A stretch of 64,000 nt of DNA from Colwellia ponticola (GTDB taxonomy: Bacteria; Pseudomonadota; Gammaproteobacteria; Enterobacterales; Alteromonadaceae), in NCBI RefSeq assembly GCF_005885605.1, contig NZ_SZVP01000008.1, positions 62,001-126,000 of the forward strand, in the 5' to 3' direction. This document shows, piece by piece, positions 29,218 to 38,459 of the stretch (position 1 is the first letter of the stretch; each line of letters opens with the position of its first letter). The translations under genes and the position numbers were made by a program. The notes under the pieces were generated by a model. That model saw only the letters and a program-made list of their open reading frames with translations, did no database searches and was not told the DNA's origin.

Positions 29218-30360
29218 ATGGTAACCAAATACTCGTTATCTTTAATACTGTTGTTTATTATTTTTATAATGAGCTTAACAATAACTACTGCTTACTCTCG
29301 TGAATCAATTAGAGTTTTACCTGATAAACAACATCAAACTTATAGTACAATTGACTCAATTAGTTATAGTGAAGCAATGCCGATAAAACAATTGTTTAAT
29401 GATTTAGAAGGCCCTGAGATAAAAGATGGCGACTTTGCTTACACCCATAACCAAGTTGAACTAGGTCATCGCTGGGGTGCATTTGAGCTAGCCGTTTTTT
29501 GGCGTTATGATTATTTTCTTACCTTTACCCCTGATACCGCTTGGCTATTTTATTTAAATAAAAACAAAAAATCATATAACACAGCGACTGCTAATCAAGC
29601 TGGCCTTGAGTTAAAAGACTACAATATAGATTTAAACGCAAACCATATCCAGTCGCGAGGCGCTGCAATTGGTTACACTTTTGATTTACTCCCTGAGCTA
29701 GCAGTAAAAACGCGACTTAATTATTTTCATTCTGGCGACATGACCTATGGCTCGCTAAGCGGCAATGTAACCGCCTCAGCCGATGATTATCAAGGTACAC
29801 TTTATTTAGATTACGCCTATAAGCACGATAGTTTATTAGATCGAGAGGAAGAGTCTATTCTTGGTCAGGGTGTTGGTATTGATATTGATATTTTTTGGCA
29901 GTTAACAAGCGAGCTATCTTTATATATGCAAGGTCGTGATGTATTTAGCTATATTGATTGGCATGACGTTACTTACACTAAAGCTAAAGCCATAACTGAT
30001 CGCGTGAGTTATGATGAAAATGGTTTAATTCATGTTATCCCTAATATTTCTGGTACAAGGGGTTATCGTGATGAAATTCAAAGACTACCCAGTCGTTATT
30101 TATTTGATCTAAATTATCAGCTAAAAGACTGGCAGCTAGCGATGCAATGGTTTCGTTACGACAAGTTTAACTTTCCTCGTGTAATGCTGGGGACTAGGGA
30201 AAGAACTGTAGATTGGCATGTGGGTTACGACTTTAAAACAAATGCTATAGAAGTAGGACTTGAACATAGTAATGTAAGCTTTAAGGTAAAGTCTGACCAA
30301 TTAGACATAAACAAAGCACATGATTTTTCACTAGGTTTGAGTATTAACTATGTAATCTAG
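29218..30360 (+). CDS. Predicted outer-membrane beta-barrel protein, unknown function
   Basis: A 380-residue secreted protein not recognised as a named family. A signal peptide with a long hydrophobic core covers about residues 1-27. The mature part is rich in alternating aromatic/polar strands (HRWGAFELAVFWRYDYFLTF, AAIGYTFDLLPELAVKTRLNY, WQLAMQWFRYDKFNFPRVML), as in porin-like barrels, and ends LGLSINYVI. The N-terminal part before the barrel (SIRVLPDKQHQTYSTIDSIS) may be a plug or periplasmic extension. It follows the interrupted lipoprotein gene; a shared envelope role is possible but not shown. Confidence 0.75.
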   Translation: MVTKYSLSLILLFIIFIMSLTITTAYSRESIRVLPDKQHQTYSTIDSISYSEAMPIKQLFNDLEGPEIKDGDFAYTHNQVELGHRWGAFELAVFWRYDYFLTFTPDTAWLFYLNKNKKSYNTATANQAGLELKDYNIDLNANHIQSRGAAIGYTFDLLPELAVKTRLNYFHSGDMTYGSLSGNVTASADDYQGTLYLDYAYKHDSLLDREEESILGQGVGIDIDIFWQLTSELSLYMQGRDVFSYIDWHDVTYTKAKAITDRVSYDENGLIHVIPNISGTRGYRDEIQRLPSRYLFDLNYQLKDWQLAMQWFRYDKFNFPRVMLGTRERTVDWHVGYDFKTNAIEVGLEHSNVSFKVKSDQLDINKAHDFSLGLSINYVI

Positions 30361-30533
30361 TTTTGTTATCACTCTCATGAGCTAGTTTCTGCTGAATTAA
30401 TAACACAAGCATGTACATAGAATTTACAAAACTTATCACTAATGCGTGAGATATGAATATGAGCCGTAGAAGTAATTGAGCCGAGCTTATACCCGTAAAG
30501 ACGTACGGTAATTATCTGATAATAACTACACAT

Positions 30534-30573
30534 AAAAAAATGACGGTATATGTTTACCACATATACCGTCATT
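30534..30573 (-). terminator. Intrinsic terminator of ribBA
   Basis: On the minus strand AAATGACGGTATATGT pairs perfectly with ACATATACCGTCATTT and is followed by T residues, 30 bp after the ribBA stop codon. The rib transcript therefore ends here, without ribH. Confidence 0.9.
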
Positions 30574-30602
30574 TGTGCGGCTATAAACTGACCAATAAAG
30601 TA

Positions 30603-31712
30603 CTAGTCCGCAATATACTCAACAACTTCCAGACCAAAACCTGACAATGAGTGGTATTTAGTTTGTGAGCTGAGTAGACGCATTTTACTAACACCTAAAT
30701 TAGCTAAAATTTGTGAGCCAACACCAACATTACGTGAACCAATATGGCGGTTAATTTCTTTTACTGTTTCACCGTTATCTATTTTGGCATATTTTTGCAC
30801 TAAGTTAATTAACTCTGCTGGTGATTCATGCTTACCAAGTAAAACCAGTACGCCACCTTCTTTAGCTATTTTTTCTAAGGCACTAGCCATTGGCCAAGTC
30901 GCAACGCTTTCTCGCTGACTAAACAATAAATCTCTAAAGGTGTTTTCTAAATGTACACGCACTAAGGTAGGCTTATCTGCACTAATTTCACCTTTTGTTA
31001 AGGCAAAGTGTGCTTGACCATCAATAGTGTCTTTAAACACCGTTAAGTCAAAGTCACCAAAAGCGGTAGGCAATTTACATTGCGACACACGCTTAATAGT
31101 AGTTTCAGTGGTATTTCTAAATTCAATTAAATCGGCAATAGTACCCATTTTTATATCGTGTTTTTTGGCGATAATCTCTAAATCTGGGCGACGCGCCATA
31201 GTGCCGTCTTCATTTAAAATTTCAACAATCACTGCTGCTGATTCAAGTCCCGCCATGCGCGCTAAATCAACACTTGCTTCGGTATGACCAGCGCGATTTA
31301 ATACGCCACCATCTTTAGCAATTAACGGAAAAATATGCCCAGGTTGTACGATACTTAAATGAGTCGCTTCTTTATCTGCTGCGGCAAGTACGGTAGTTGC
31401 ACGATCGGCAGCAGAAATACCAGTAGTTACCCCAGTAGCAGCCTCAATGGATACAGTAAAGTTAGTGCTAAACTGCGCATCGTTTTTATCGACCATTAAT
31501 GGTAATTTTAATATTTCAGATTTTTCGCGACTCATTGGCATACAAATTAAACCACGTCCGTGCGTTGCCATAAAATTAATGGCCTCTGGAGTCACTTTTT
31601 CAGCGGCCATAATGAAGTCACCTTCATTTTCTCTGTCTTCATCATCCATTAAAATAACCATCTTACCTAAAGCGATGTCTGCGATGATTTCTTCTGGGGT
31701 ATTTAAATTCAT
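30603..31712 (-). CDS. ribBA: RibBA-type protein: DHBP synthase fused to a degenerate GTP cyclohydrolase II domain (RibBX-like)
   Basis: A 369-residue fusion. The N-terminal RibB domain (3,4-dihydroxy-2-butanone 4-phosphate synthase, about residues 1-200) is intact, with [18 protein letters not shown] and [10 protein letters not shown], the acidic metal site and the catalytic [13 protein letters not shown] segment. The C-terminal part (about 210-369) resembles RibA only in outline: the zinc-binding cysteines of the GDxxxSxRCDCG region are replaced by [16 protein letters not shown], so cyclohydrolase activity is not expected. This matches the RibBX variant described in proteobacteria, including Shewanella. 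A separate RibA must then supply the first step. It follows ribE by 192 bp; no FMN riboswitch was seen there. Confidence 0.92.
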   Translation of the reverse strand: MNLNTPEEIIADIALGKMVILMDDEDRENEGDFIMAAEKVTPEAINFMATHGRGLICMPMSREKSEILKLPLMVDKNDAQFSTNFTVSIEAATGVTTGISAADRATTVLAAADKEATHLSIVQPGHIFPLIAKDGGVLNRAGHTEASVDLARMAGLESAAVIVEILNEDGTMARRPDLEIIAKKHDIKMGTIADLIEFRNTTETTIKRVSQCKLPTAFGDFDLTVFKDTIDGQAHFALTKGEISADKPTLVRVHLENTFRDLLFSQRESVATWPMASALEKIAKEGGVLVLLGKHESPAELINLVQKYAKIDNGETVKEINRHIGSRNVGVGSQILANLGVSKMRLLSSQTKYHSLSGFGLEVVEYIAD

Positions 31713-31904
31713 TTGGGCCTCTTTAAATGACTAACTATCGGTTAGCCTATTTTAGCTTTATTGGGTATGTATTTTTATGAGTACAAATTTCAATTTCATT
31801 AATTAACAACATTGATATTATCAATAAGTGCGCTCATCATTTAATTACGTTCGTGCTTACTCTTTTTTTGGTATTTTTATTCATGTTTATCAATAGACCA
31901 TACG

Positions 31905-32591
31905 CTATTTAATAAACCCTGCCTTTACTAACATTGCTTCACTTACATTTGACTTAACAGCAGGATTTTCATCAGCAGTTTTAGTCAGTAAGCGCTCTAA
32001 GTAACGCGCAATTAAATCAACCTCAAGGTTGACCTTAGTACCGACTTGATATTCAGCAAAGATAGTTTCTTGTACGGTATGCGGCACAATCGTTAATCTA
32101 AATTTACCCGTTGAGCCATGCTCAGCAAGTGCATTAACCGTTAAGCTAGTACCATCAATAGTTACTGAACCTTTCTCGGCAATGTAATGTGCTAAATCCT
32201 TGGGCATGCTTAGCCAGTACTCCCAGCTATTACCGTTGTTATTAATAGCTAAAATTTCACTAACACCGTCAACATGTCCTGACACCATATGACCGCCAAA
32301 ACGTGTGCTTGCCAACATCGCTTTTTCTAGGTTCACTTTACTACCCACTTGATAGCTTGCAAATCCAGTACGCTGCAATGTTTCGTTAGAAACATCTACA
32401 CTGTAGCTGCCACTGCCCTTGGTATTATCAAAATCAACCACCGTAAGACAAATACCGTTAGTAGCAATTGAGTCTCCCAATTTAACATCACTCATATCTA
32501 AGTTATTGGTGGCAATAACTAAACGAGCACCTTGAGCATTAACATTGATGGCTTTGATAGCACCCACCGCTTCGATAATTCCTGTAAACAT
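31905..32591 (-). CDS. ribE: Riboflavin synthase alpha chain
   Basis: A 228-residue enzyme made of two repeated lumazine-binding barrels. The first starts MFTGIIEAVGAI and contains GDSIATNGICLTVVDF; the second contains GSVTIDGTSLTVNALAEHG. It converts two 6,7-dimethyl-8-ribityllumazine molecules into riboflavin and a pyrimidine. The C-terminal tail beyond the second barrel (ENPAVKSNVSEAMLVKAGFI) is slightly longer than in some homologues. It lies between ribD and ribBA on one strand. The symbol ribC is also used for this gene. Confidence 0.96.
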   Translation of the reverse strand: MFTGIIEAVGAIKAINVNAQGARLVIATNNLDMSDVKLGDSIATNGICLTVVDFDNTKGSGSYSVDVSNETLQRTGFASYQVGSKVNLEKAMLASTRFGGHMVSGHVDGVSEILAINNNGNSWEYWLSMPKDLAHYIAEKGSVTIDGTSLTVNALAEHGSTGKFRLTIVPHTVQETIFAEYQVGTKVNLEVDLIARYLERLLTKTADENPAVKSNVSEAMLVKAGFIK

Positions 32592-32660
32592 AGACGTCTC
32601 TATTTAATTTCTGTTGGTTTATTAATTGATTGACTTATTTTGCTGTTAACCATGTTTTTG

Positions 32661-34013
32661 CTATGAGTTATTTACTATAAACTGGCTAGTAATGCGAATA
32701 TCTGCACCGATCATACTAATATCACTAATAGTTAATGCTTTAGCTTGATTGAGCTTTAATATTGAAGGCATTGCCACTAAGCTTTTTCCGTCGCTGCCCA
32801 TTAACTTAGGCGCTTGGTATAAAATAAGTTCATTAACTAAATCTTGTTCAATAAAGGCACCACTTAACTGTGCGCCCGATTCTATTAAAATATCATTAAT
32901 ACCCAACGTAGTTAGGTATGCTAACAATGCCTTCAAATCTATTTTCAACTTACTTTGGTTACCACTTTGAGCATTGCTTTGACTATTACTATGTGGACTA
33001 ACGCTCATCAAAGGTAATTGTACGTGTTTTACGAAATGCGGCCATTTAGATGGCTTTTCAAGCGTAGGAGCAACTTTATTTTCAACGCCTTCATCATCAA
33101 TACCATTAATAATTAAAACCGGAGACTGATGAGAAAATAATGCAAGCTCTGGCGTTAAACGGTTTCGGCTGTCGATAACTACCCGTAATGGCTGACGCAG
33201 TGTTTCTTCAGGATAAGTACTTTTTAACTCGCCGAGTTCAGACCAACGTACTGTCATTTTAGCATTGTCGAAAATAACAGAGTCAGCGCCAGTAATAATG
33301 GCACAACTTTGCGCCCGTAAACGCTGTACATCTTGGCGTGCCTGGGTTGAGGTTATCCATTTACTTTCACCACTGGCCATCGCTGTTTTACCGTCTAAGC
33401 TTGCCGCTAACTTACAACGTACATATGGGCGTTTATGAACCATTTGATGAATAAAACCAACATTAAGTGCTTGTGCACTGTGCTCAAGCAACCCCGACTG
33501 GACTGTTATACCGGCTTTTTCTAATAACGATAAACCACTCCCTGAAACGTGTGGATTGGGGTCAACCATAGCAGCAATAACGTGACCGATATTGGCATCC
33601 ACTAAGGCCTTAGCACAAGGAGGGGTTCGACCAAAATGACTACAAGGTTCAAGCGTAACATACGCGGTAGCGCCTGCTATTAATTTAGGGTAATTCGTAT
33701 GAGCATCAGCAAGCGCATTCACTTCAGCATGCCCATGGCCTGCCTTGTGATGATAACCTTCACCAATAACTTTACCAACACCATTTTGGTAACTCACTAG
33801 TACACAACCTACGCGCGGGTTAGGTGAGGTAGTAAAGTGGCCTTTTTTAGCTAATTCAATCGCTTGTGCCATAAAGCGCTGATCATCCAGGGTAAAGCCT
33901 TGAGCTGTCAATGCTTGTTCTGTGCACTGGTTTTCTGTGCTGTTTTGTTTAGTTACGCGTTTAGTTACGCTTTGCTCAGATGACATTTGATTATTAGTAA
34001 CACCATTTTTCAT
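32661..34013 (-). CDS. ribD: Bifunctional riboflavin deaminase/reductase RibD
   Basis: A 450-residue enzyme. The N-terminal deaminase domain carries the zinc site (HAEVNAL, then EPCSHFGRTPPCAKAL) and the C-terminal reductase domain starts near residue 195 (RPYVRCKLAASLDGKTAMAS). It deaminates and then reduces the pyrimidine intermediate. It is longer than usual (about 370) because of a polar N-terminal extension of about 45 residues and a Ser/Gln/Asn-rich insert (SPHSNSQSNAQSGNQSK) in the reductase. The ATG at 34013 comes one base after the nrdR stop (TAACATG), which favours this start; a shorter product from Met48 cannot be excluded. Confidence 0.94.
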   Translation of the reverse strand: MKNGVTNNQMSSEQSVTKRVTKQNSTENQCTEQALTAQGFTLDDQRFMAQAIELAKKGHFTTSPNPRVGCVLVSYQNGVGKVIGEGYHHKAGHGHAEVNALADAHTNYPKLIAGATAYVTLEPCSHFGRTPPCAKALVDANIGHVIAAMVDPNPHVSGSGLSLLEKAGITVQSGLLEHSAQALNVGFIHQMVHKRPYVRCKLAASLDGKTAMASGESKWITSTQARQDVQRLRAQSCAIITGADSVIFDNAKMTVRWSELGELKSTYPEETLRQPLRVVIDSRNRLTPELALFSHQSPVLIINGIDDEGVENKVAPTLEKPSKWPHFVKHVQLPLMSVSPHSNSQSNAQSGNQSKLKIDLKALLAYLTTLGINDILIESGAQLSGAFIEQDLVNELILYQAPKLMGSDGKSLVAMPSILKLNQAKALTISDISMIGADIRITSQFIVNNS

Positions 34014-34014
34014 G

Positions 34015-34512
34015 TTATTTAGCTGCTTTCGAGGATTTTCTACTTTTGACCTTACCGTTTTTTTCTTTACCTAAACGCGTGATCTCATCGGCAAATTCGC
34101 TAATATCTTCAAAAGATAAATAAACCGAAGCAAAACGTAAATACGCCACTTTATCTAATTCTTTTAATTGCGCCATAATTAAATCGCCCAACATTTCGCT
34201 ACTAATTTCTCGTTCACCCGTAGCGCGCATTTGAGATTTTAACTTATCAATAGCCAGCTCTATTTGTTCCATACTCACCGGACGTTTTTCCAACGCGCGC
34301 GTTAAGCCACTGAGCATTTTATCTTCATTGAAAGGCTCTCTGCTGCCATCACGCTTTATAATACGTGGCATCACCAATTCAGCACTTTCAAAGGTAGTAT
34401 AACGCTCATGACAAGCTAAACATTCTCGACGGCGCCGTACTTGGTGACCATCAGAAACTAAACGTGAATCAATAACTTTGGTGTCATTCGCTGAACAAAA
34501 TGGACAATACAT
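34015..34512 (-). CDS. nrdR: Transcriptional repressor NrdR
   Basis: A 165-residue repressor of ribonucleotide reductase genes. It starts [18 protein letters not shown], a zinc ribbon with two CxxC pairs (second: [15 protein letters not shown]), followed by an ATP-cone domain ([21 protein letters not shown]) that senses ATP/dATP. ATG 34512 has AGG six to nine bases upstream; the longer open frame to 34590 would run into the glyA terminator and is rejected. A Lys/Ser-rich tail ([15 protein letters not shown]) ends the protein. It is the first gene of the nrdR-ribD-ribE-ribBA series. Confidence 0.96.
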   Translation of the reverse strand: MYCPFCSANDTKVIDSRLVSDGHQVRRRRECLACHERYTTFESAELVMPRIIKRDGSREPFNEDKMLSGLTRALEKRPVSMEQIELAIDKLKSQMRATGEREISSEMLGDLIMAQLKELDKVAYLRFASVYLSFEDISEFADEITRLGKEKNGKVKSRKSSKAAK

Positions 34513-34551
34513 GATATACCTATGGTAATGAAAAGTACGTTTACGGACAAA

Positions 34552-34578
34552 AAAATAGCCGCTCAAGGCGGCTATTTT
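34552..34578 (-). terminator. Intrinsic terminator downstream of glyA
   Basis: On the minus strand AAAATAGCCGC and GCGGCTATTTT enclose a 5-base loop and are followed by a T run. It separates glyA from nrdR. Confidence 0.88.
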
Positions 34579-34702
34579 AATATAAAACAAATGATTAAGC
34601 TAAAAAAACTAGCTCCCCGATAAAAGACATCGAGAATGCCGTTAATCAGCAATCAATTTATTTACCTTAAGTAAATTTCACCTTATAGCGACAAGGTGAT
34701 GG

Positions 34703-35962
34703 TTACTTTTGGTAAACTGGGAATTGAGTACATAACGCTTTCACTTGACCTTTAACGCGGTTAATAACGTCTTCATTGTCAATATCATCAAGAATGTCAC
34801 AGATCCAACCTGTTAATGCTTGTGTTTCTTCAATACCAAAGCCACGACGGGTAATCGCTGGCGTACCTAAACGTAAACCTGAAGTAACAAACGGAGAGCG
34901 AGGATCGTTTGGTACGGAGTTTTTGTTTACCGTAATGTGCGCTTTACCTAAAGCCGCATCAGCGTCTTTACCAGTAATATCTTTATCGATTAAATCAAGT
35001 AACAATAAGTGGTTTTCTGTGCCGTTAGACACAACTTTATAGCCACGTTCTTGTAATACAGCGACCATGGCTTTAGCGTTATCTAAAACACCTTGTTGGT
35101 ACACTTTAAACTCAGGCTGTAATGCTTCTTTAAAAGCTACCGCTTTGGCAGCAATAATGTGCATTAATGGGCCACCTTGACCACCAGGGAAAACCGCGCT
35201 GTTAAGCTTTTTGTAAATAGCTTCGTCATCACAAGCAGAAACAATTAAACCGCCACGAGGGCCAGCTAATGTTTTATGTGTCGTTGTTGTTACCACATGT
35301 GCGTGCGGTAACGGGCTAGGATAAAGACCCGCGGCAATTAAACCGGCAACGTGAGCCATATCAACAAAGAAAATAGCATCAATTTTATCAGCGATAGCGC
35401 GCATACGAGCCCAATCAACCACACCAGAGAATGCTGAGAAACCACCAATAATCATTTCTGGTTTATGCTCTAATGCTAAGCGCTCTAGCTCTTCATAGTC
35501 AATATCACCTGTTTCAGGGTGAAGTCCATATTGAAATGCTTCGTAAGATTTGCCTGAAAAACTAACATGTGCGCCATGAGTTAAGTGACCGCCGTGAGCT
35601 AAGCTCATACCTAACACTTTACCGCCTGGGGTAACTAAGGCTTGAAAAACAGCCGCATTAGCTTGTGAACCAGCGTGTGGTTGAACGTTTGCATAGGTAG
35701 CGCCAAATAACTCTTTAGCACGGTCAATAGCTAATTGCTCAGCAACATCAACATATTCACAACCACCGTAGTAACGTTTACCAGGGTAACCTTCAGCGTA
35801 CTTGTTCGTTAACTGTGAACCTTGAGCTTCAAGAACGCGCGGGCTACAGTAGTTTTCAGAAGCGATCAGTTCAATGTGCTCTTCTTGGCGAATAACTTCA
35901 TTGCTCATTGCTTGATAAAGTTCAGGATCAAAGTCAGCAATATTCATATCACGAGTAAACAT
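34703..35962 (-). CDS. glyA: Serine hydroxymethyltransferase
   Basis: A 419-residue PLP enzyme converting serine and tetrahydrofolate to glycine and methylene-tetrahydrofolate. Typical segments are [38 protein letters not shown], the PLP-lysine segment [18 protein letters not shown] (Lys near residue 229) and [14 protein letters not shown] near the end. Length is standard. It is transcribed alone toward nrdR, with a terminator between them. About 480 bp lie upstream. Confidence 0.98.
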   Translation of the reverse strand: MFTRDMNIADFDPELYQAMSNEVIRQEEHIELIASENYCSPRVLEAQGSQLTNKYAEGYPGKRYYGGCEYVDVAEQLAIDRAKELFGATYANVQPHAGSQANAAVFQALVTPGGKVLGMSLAHGGHLTHGAHVSFSGKSYEAFQYGLHPETGDIDYEELERLALEHKPEMIIGGFSAFSGVVDWARMRAIADKIDAIFFVDMAHVAGLIAAGLYPSPLPHAHVVTTTTHKTLAGPRGGLIVSACDDEAIYKKLNSAVFPGGQGGPLMHIIAAKAVAFKEALQPEFKVYQQGVLDNAKAMVAVLQERGYKVVSNGTENHLLLLDLIDKDITGKDADAALGKAHITVNKNSVPNDPRSPFVTSGLRLGTPAITRRGFGIEETQALTGWICDILDDIDNEDVINRVKGQVKALCTQFPVYQK

Positions 35963-36444
35963 GTTCTATTCCTTAAGTATTTCAGCCCAAGGCTGCAAAC
36001 GTTGCCCTAATTAACGCCTAGCTTAATACCTAATAATATTAGGCACTGAGTACGCAAACTTGGACAGACAAAAATTATTGGCAGTATATTGCCCTATTTC
36101 TCACTCATTGTACACGGTAAAACGGGCTCGTTTTAGTCCATTCCACCTTGTTTTAGCGCATCAATGGTTCACTAATTATTCATAAATGTATGCGTAACAA
36201 GTTGATAGCTCTGTCTACTAAAACAGGGATAGAAACTATAACTAAGCGTAAAGCCACTTACAACGAATATAAACCATAGTTAACATAACTAAACCGTATA
36301 ATTTTCGGTAATAATTAATAACACCAAACCACCATTAATTTTATTGAAATTTTTTACCTTAATTATTGAAATCCAGAAAGCAAAAAACACCGCCACAATA
36401 ATAAATGACAGTGTTTTTTATTCGTTCAAACTATTATTTACACG
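35963..36444. other. Intergenic region upstream of glyA
   Basis: About 480 bp with no supportable gene. It must hold the glyA promoter. An interrupted palindrome CCTAATA-A-TATTAGG lies at 36029-36043. The end near 36390-36422 forms the terminator of the ABC permease gene. No riboswitch consensus was recognised. Confidence 0.6.
36385..36422 (-). terminator. Probable terminator of the ABC exporter operon
   Basis: On the minus strand AAAAAACAC and GTGTTTTTT are separated by about 19 bases; the second arm provides the T run. It starts 23 bp after the permease stop codon. The loop is large, so strength is uncertain. Confidence 0.6.
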
Positions 36445-37635
36445 TTAACTTAACGCCATCACTACTTTTTCTGATTTTAATTTTTTAGCTAACGCTAAGA
36501 TTAAGGCAACGGTGATTACAATGGTAACCGAGCTGGTAGTAAATACCGCTAACCAATCAAGTTCAACGCCTTTAAAAATCTTTTCAATAATCATCGATTG
36601 CCCAGCTATAGGTAGCCAGTTTAGCCACTGAGGACGATCATCCATCATAGAAATAACAAAAGGAATAAAGGCCGGGATCCCGATAAGCATACCCACGGTT
36701 GATTGTGCTTCTTTAAAACTTTTTGTTTGAAAAGCAACAAATAACTGACAGGCTGAGGCAAAGAAACAAATAGGTAAAAGTAGTAATAGTAATATGGCTG
36801 CCGTTGATAAATCTAAACTAAAAGTTGCACCAATTTTTGTTAAATCGACAAAACCAACAGACACCGAAGTGAGTAATAAAATAAGTAACACGCCAATAAC
36901 CGAAATGGTTGACGCACTGATCAGTTTTGCTAACACTATTTTTAAGGTACTTACTGGCTGGCAAAGTAACATTTCTAATACATTACGCTCACGTTCGCCA
37001 GCGCTTGAGTCAATCGCTACCGATAAACCAGACATAAATGCCGCTAACATTAAATACAGCCCAAGCATCATTGAAATCAGCATAAAGGTTGCGTCTGGCT
37101 TAGCTGTGTCTTGCTCTACTAATTCAAGCGGGTTTAATAAACGAATATCGACGCCACGTAGCAGTAAACGTTTATAACCTATCGATAAAGAGAAGGCACG
37201 TAGCGCATTGTTAATTCGCCTTACGGGTGGTTGCACCGCTTTATCGGTAAAATCAGCTTGTAGATGTAACTGAATAGGCTTACCTGCTGCCATATCTGCA
37301 GCGTAGTTTGCGGGAATGTTAAGGGTTATACTTCGTTGCTGCCACGTTGATTTTTCATCTGCAGGCACATCAACAAATGCCAATAAATTATTATCGGCAA
37401 AGTGTTTTATTAGCTGTGGTGCATATTCAGCACCACTAAATTTCACGTAAACGGGTGGCTCGTCGACTAATTTTTCAATCATGATTTTTGATATCATCAT
37501 AATGCCAATAGGAGCTAAAATAGCCATCATTAATGCGACCATCAACGCGCGTTTATCCCGAAAGGCTTCTCGATATTCTTTTAGCACTAGTGCTTTGAGC
37601 TGAATAAGATCTCGCGTCAAATTCGACATCATCAC
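36445..37635 (-). CDS. ABC exporter permease, NatB/ABC-2 type
   Basis: A 396-residue permease. The first helix follows EYREAFRDKRALMVALMMAI. A periplasmic domain of about residues 55-170 and five further helices (from about 180) fit the NatB-like ABC2_membrane_3 fold, and DSSAGERERNVLEMLLCQPV near residue 210 is the characteristic cytosolic loop. It overlaps the ATPase gene stop by four bases (ATGA), so the two are translationally coupled. NatAB pairs export sodium ions in Bacillus; the substrate here is not established. Confidence 0.9.
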   Translation of the reverse strand: MMMSNLTRDLIQLKALVLKEYREAFRDKRALMVALMMAILAPIGIMMISKIMIEKLVDEPPVYVKFSGAEYAPQLIKHFADNNLLAFVDVPADEKSTWQQRSITLNIPANYAADMAAGKPIQLHLQADFTDKAVQPPVRRINNALRAFSLSIGYKRLLLRGVDIRLLNPLELVEQDTAKPDATFMLISMMLGLYLMLAAFMSGLSVAIDSSAGERERNVLEMLLCQPVSTLKIVLAKLISASTISVIGVLLILLLTSVSVGFVDLTKIGATFSLDLSTAAILLLLLLPICFFASACQLFVAFQTKSFKEAQSTVGMLIGIPAFIPFVISMMDDRPQWLNWLPIAGQSMIIEKIFKGVELDWLAVFTTSSVTIVITVALILALAKKLKSEKVVMALS

Positions 37636-38387
37636 GCGGCTACCCCTTCATCTGAGCCAATTAATTTAACAAAAGCTTCTTCTAAATTGCTTTCACCTGC
37701 TAATTCACATAATTCTTGTGGTGTGCCTTGTGCGGCTAATTTTCCATTCGCAACAATAATCACTCGGTCACAGAGCGCAGCAACTTCTTGCATAACGTGC
37801 GATGAAAATAAAATACAATGCCCTTTGGCTTTAAATTTTGCTAAATGATTACGTAATATACGGGTACTCATCACATCTAAACCACGTGTAGGTTCATCTA
37901 ATACAAAATTTTGTGGTTGATGTACTAACGCCTGCGCTAAGGTGATTTTCATGCGTTGACCTTGAGAAAAACCAACGGTTTTACGATGAGCAAGCTCGCC
38001 TAAGTCTAAATCTTGAATAACTTGCTCAATAGCTTGTTTTTTAACTTGCCCTGACATGCCATGCAAACTAGCAAAGTAGTCAATTTGTTCATAAGCGGTA
38101 AGGCGCTCATACAAACCAAACTTATCGGGAAAAATGCCTAACTTGGCGCGAGCCGCTAATGGTTTTTCAGTAACACTGATACCATCGATAGTGGCAAAGC
38201 CTTCATCAGCGCAGAGTAAGCCATATAAAGTGCGTAAGCAGGTGGTTTTTCCGGCACCATTTGGTCCTAAAATACCGGTGATTTCGCCATCGTTGGCGGT
38301 GAAAGATAACCCGTCTAAGGCTTTAACCGTATTTTTTTTATTTTTCTTATCAATAAAACTTTTATGTAAATTATTTACTTCAATCAT
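37632..38387 (-). CDS. ABC exporter ATP-binding protein, NatA type
   Basis: A 251-residue ATPase. Walker A is GPNGAGKTTCLR (near residue 42), the Q loop lies near DKFGLYERLTAYEQ, the signature is the slightly atypical FSQGQRMKITLAQA, Walker B is NFVLDEPTRGLDVM and the switch is SSHVMQEV. It forms a homodimer with the coupled permease. Its ATG is preceded by an AGGAAAA ribosome site. Confidence 0.93.
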   Translation of the reverse strand: MIEVNNLHKSFIDKKNKKNTVKALDGLSFTANDGEITGILGPNGAGKTTCLRTLYGLLCADEGFATIDGISVTEKPLAARAKLGIFPDKFGLYERLTAYEQIDYFASLHGMSGQVKKQAIEQVIQDLDLGELAHRKTVGFSQGQRMKITLAQALVHQPQNFVLDEPTRGLDVMSTRILRNHLAKFKAKGHCILFSSHVMQEVAALCDRVIIVANGKLAAQGTPQELCELAGESNLEEAFVKLIGSDEGVAA

Positions 38388-38459
38388 TTATTTTTCCTAG
38401 GCGTGTCAGCACTTGTTAATAGCTAAGCTTGCTAAGCTCTTATTGTGCAGGTAAGTGCT

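Noticed and set aside
31713-31904. FMN riboswitch upstream of ribBA
   Set aside because: The 192-bp gap between ribE and ribBA contains none of the conserved RFN-element segments; the same holds for the short gaps near ribD and nrdR.
34513-34590. N-terminal extension of NrdR
   Set aside because: The extra codons overlap the glyA terminator stem, and the zinc-ribbon start with a ribosome site at 34512 is normal for the family.
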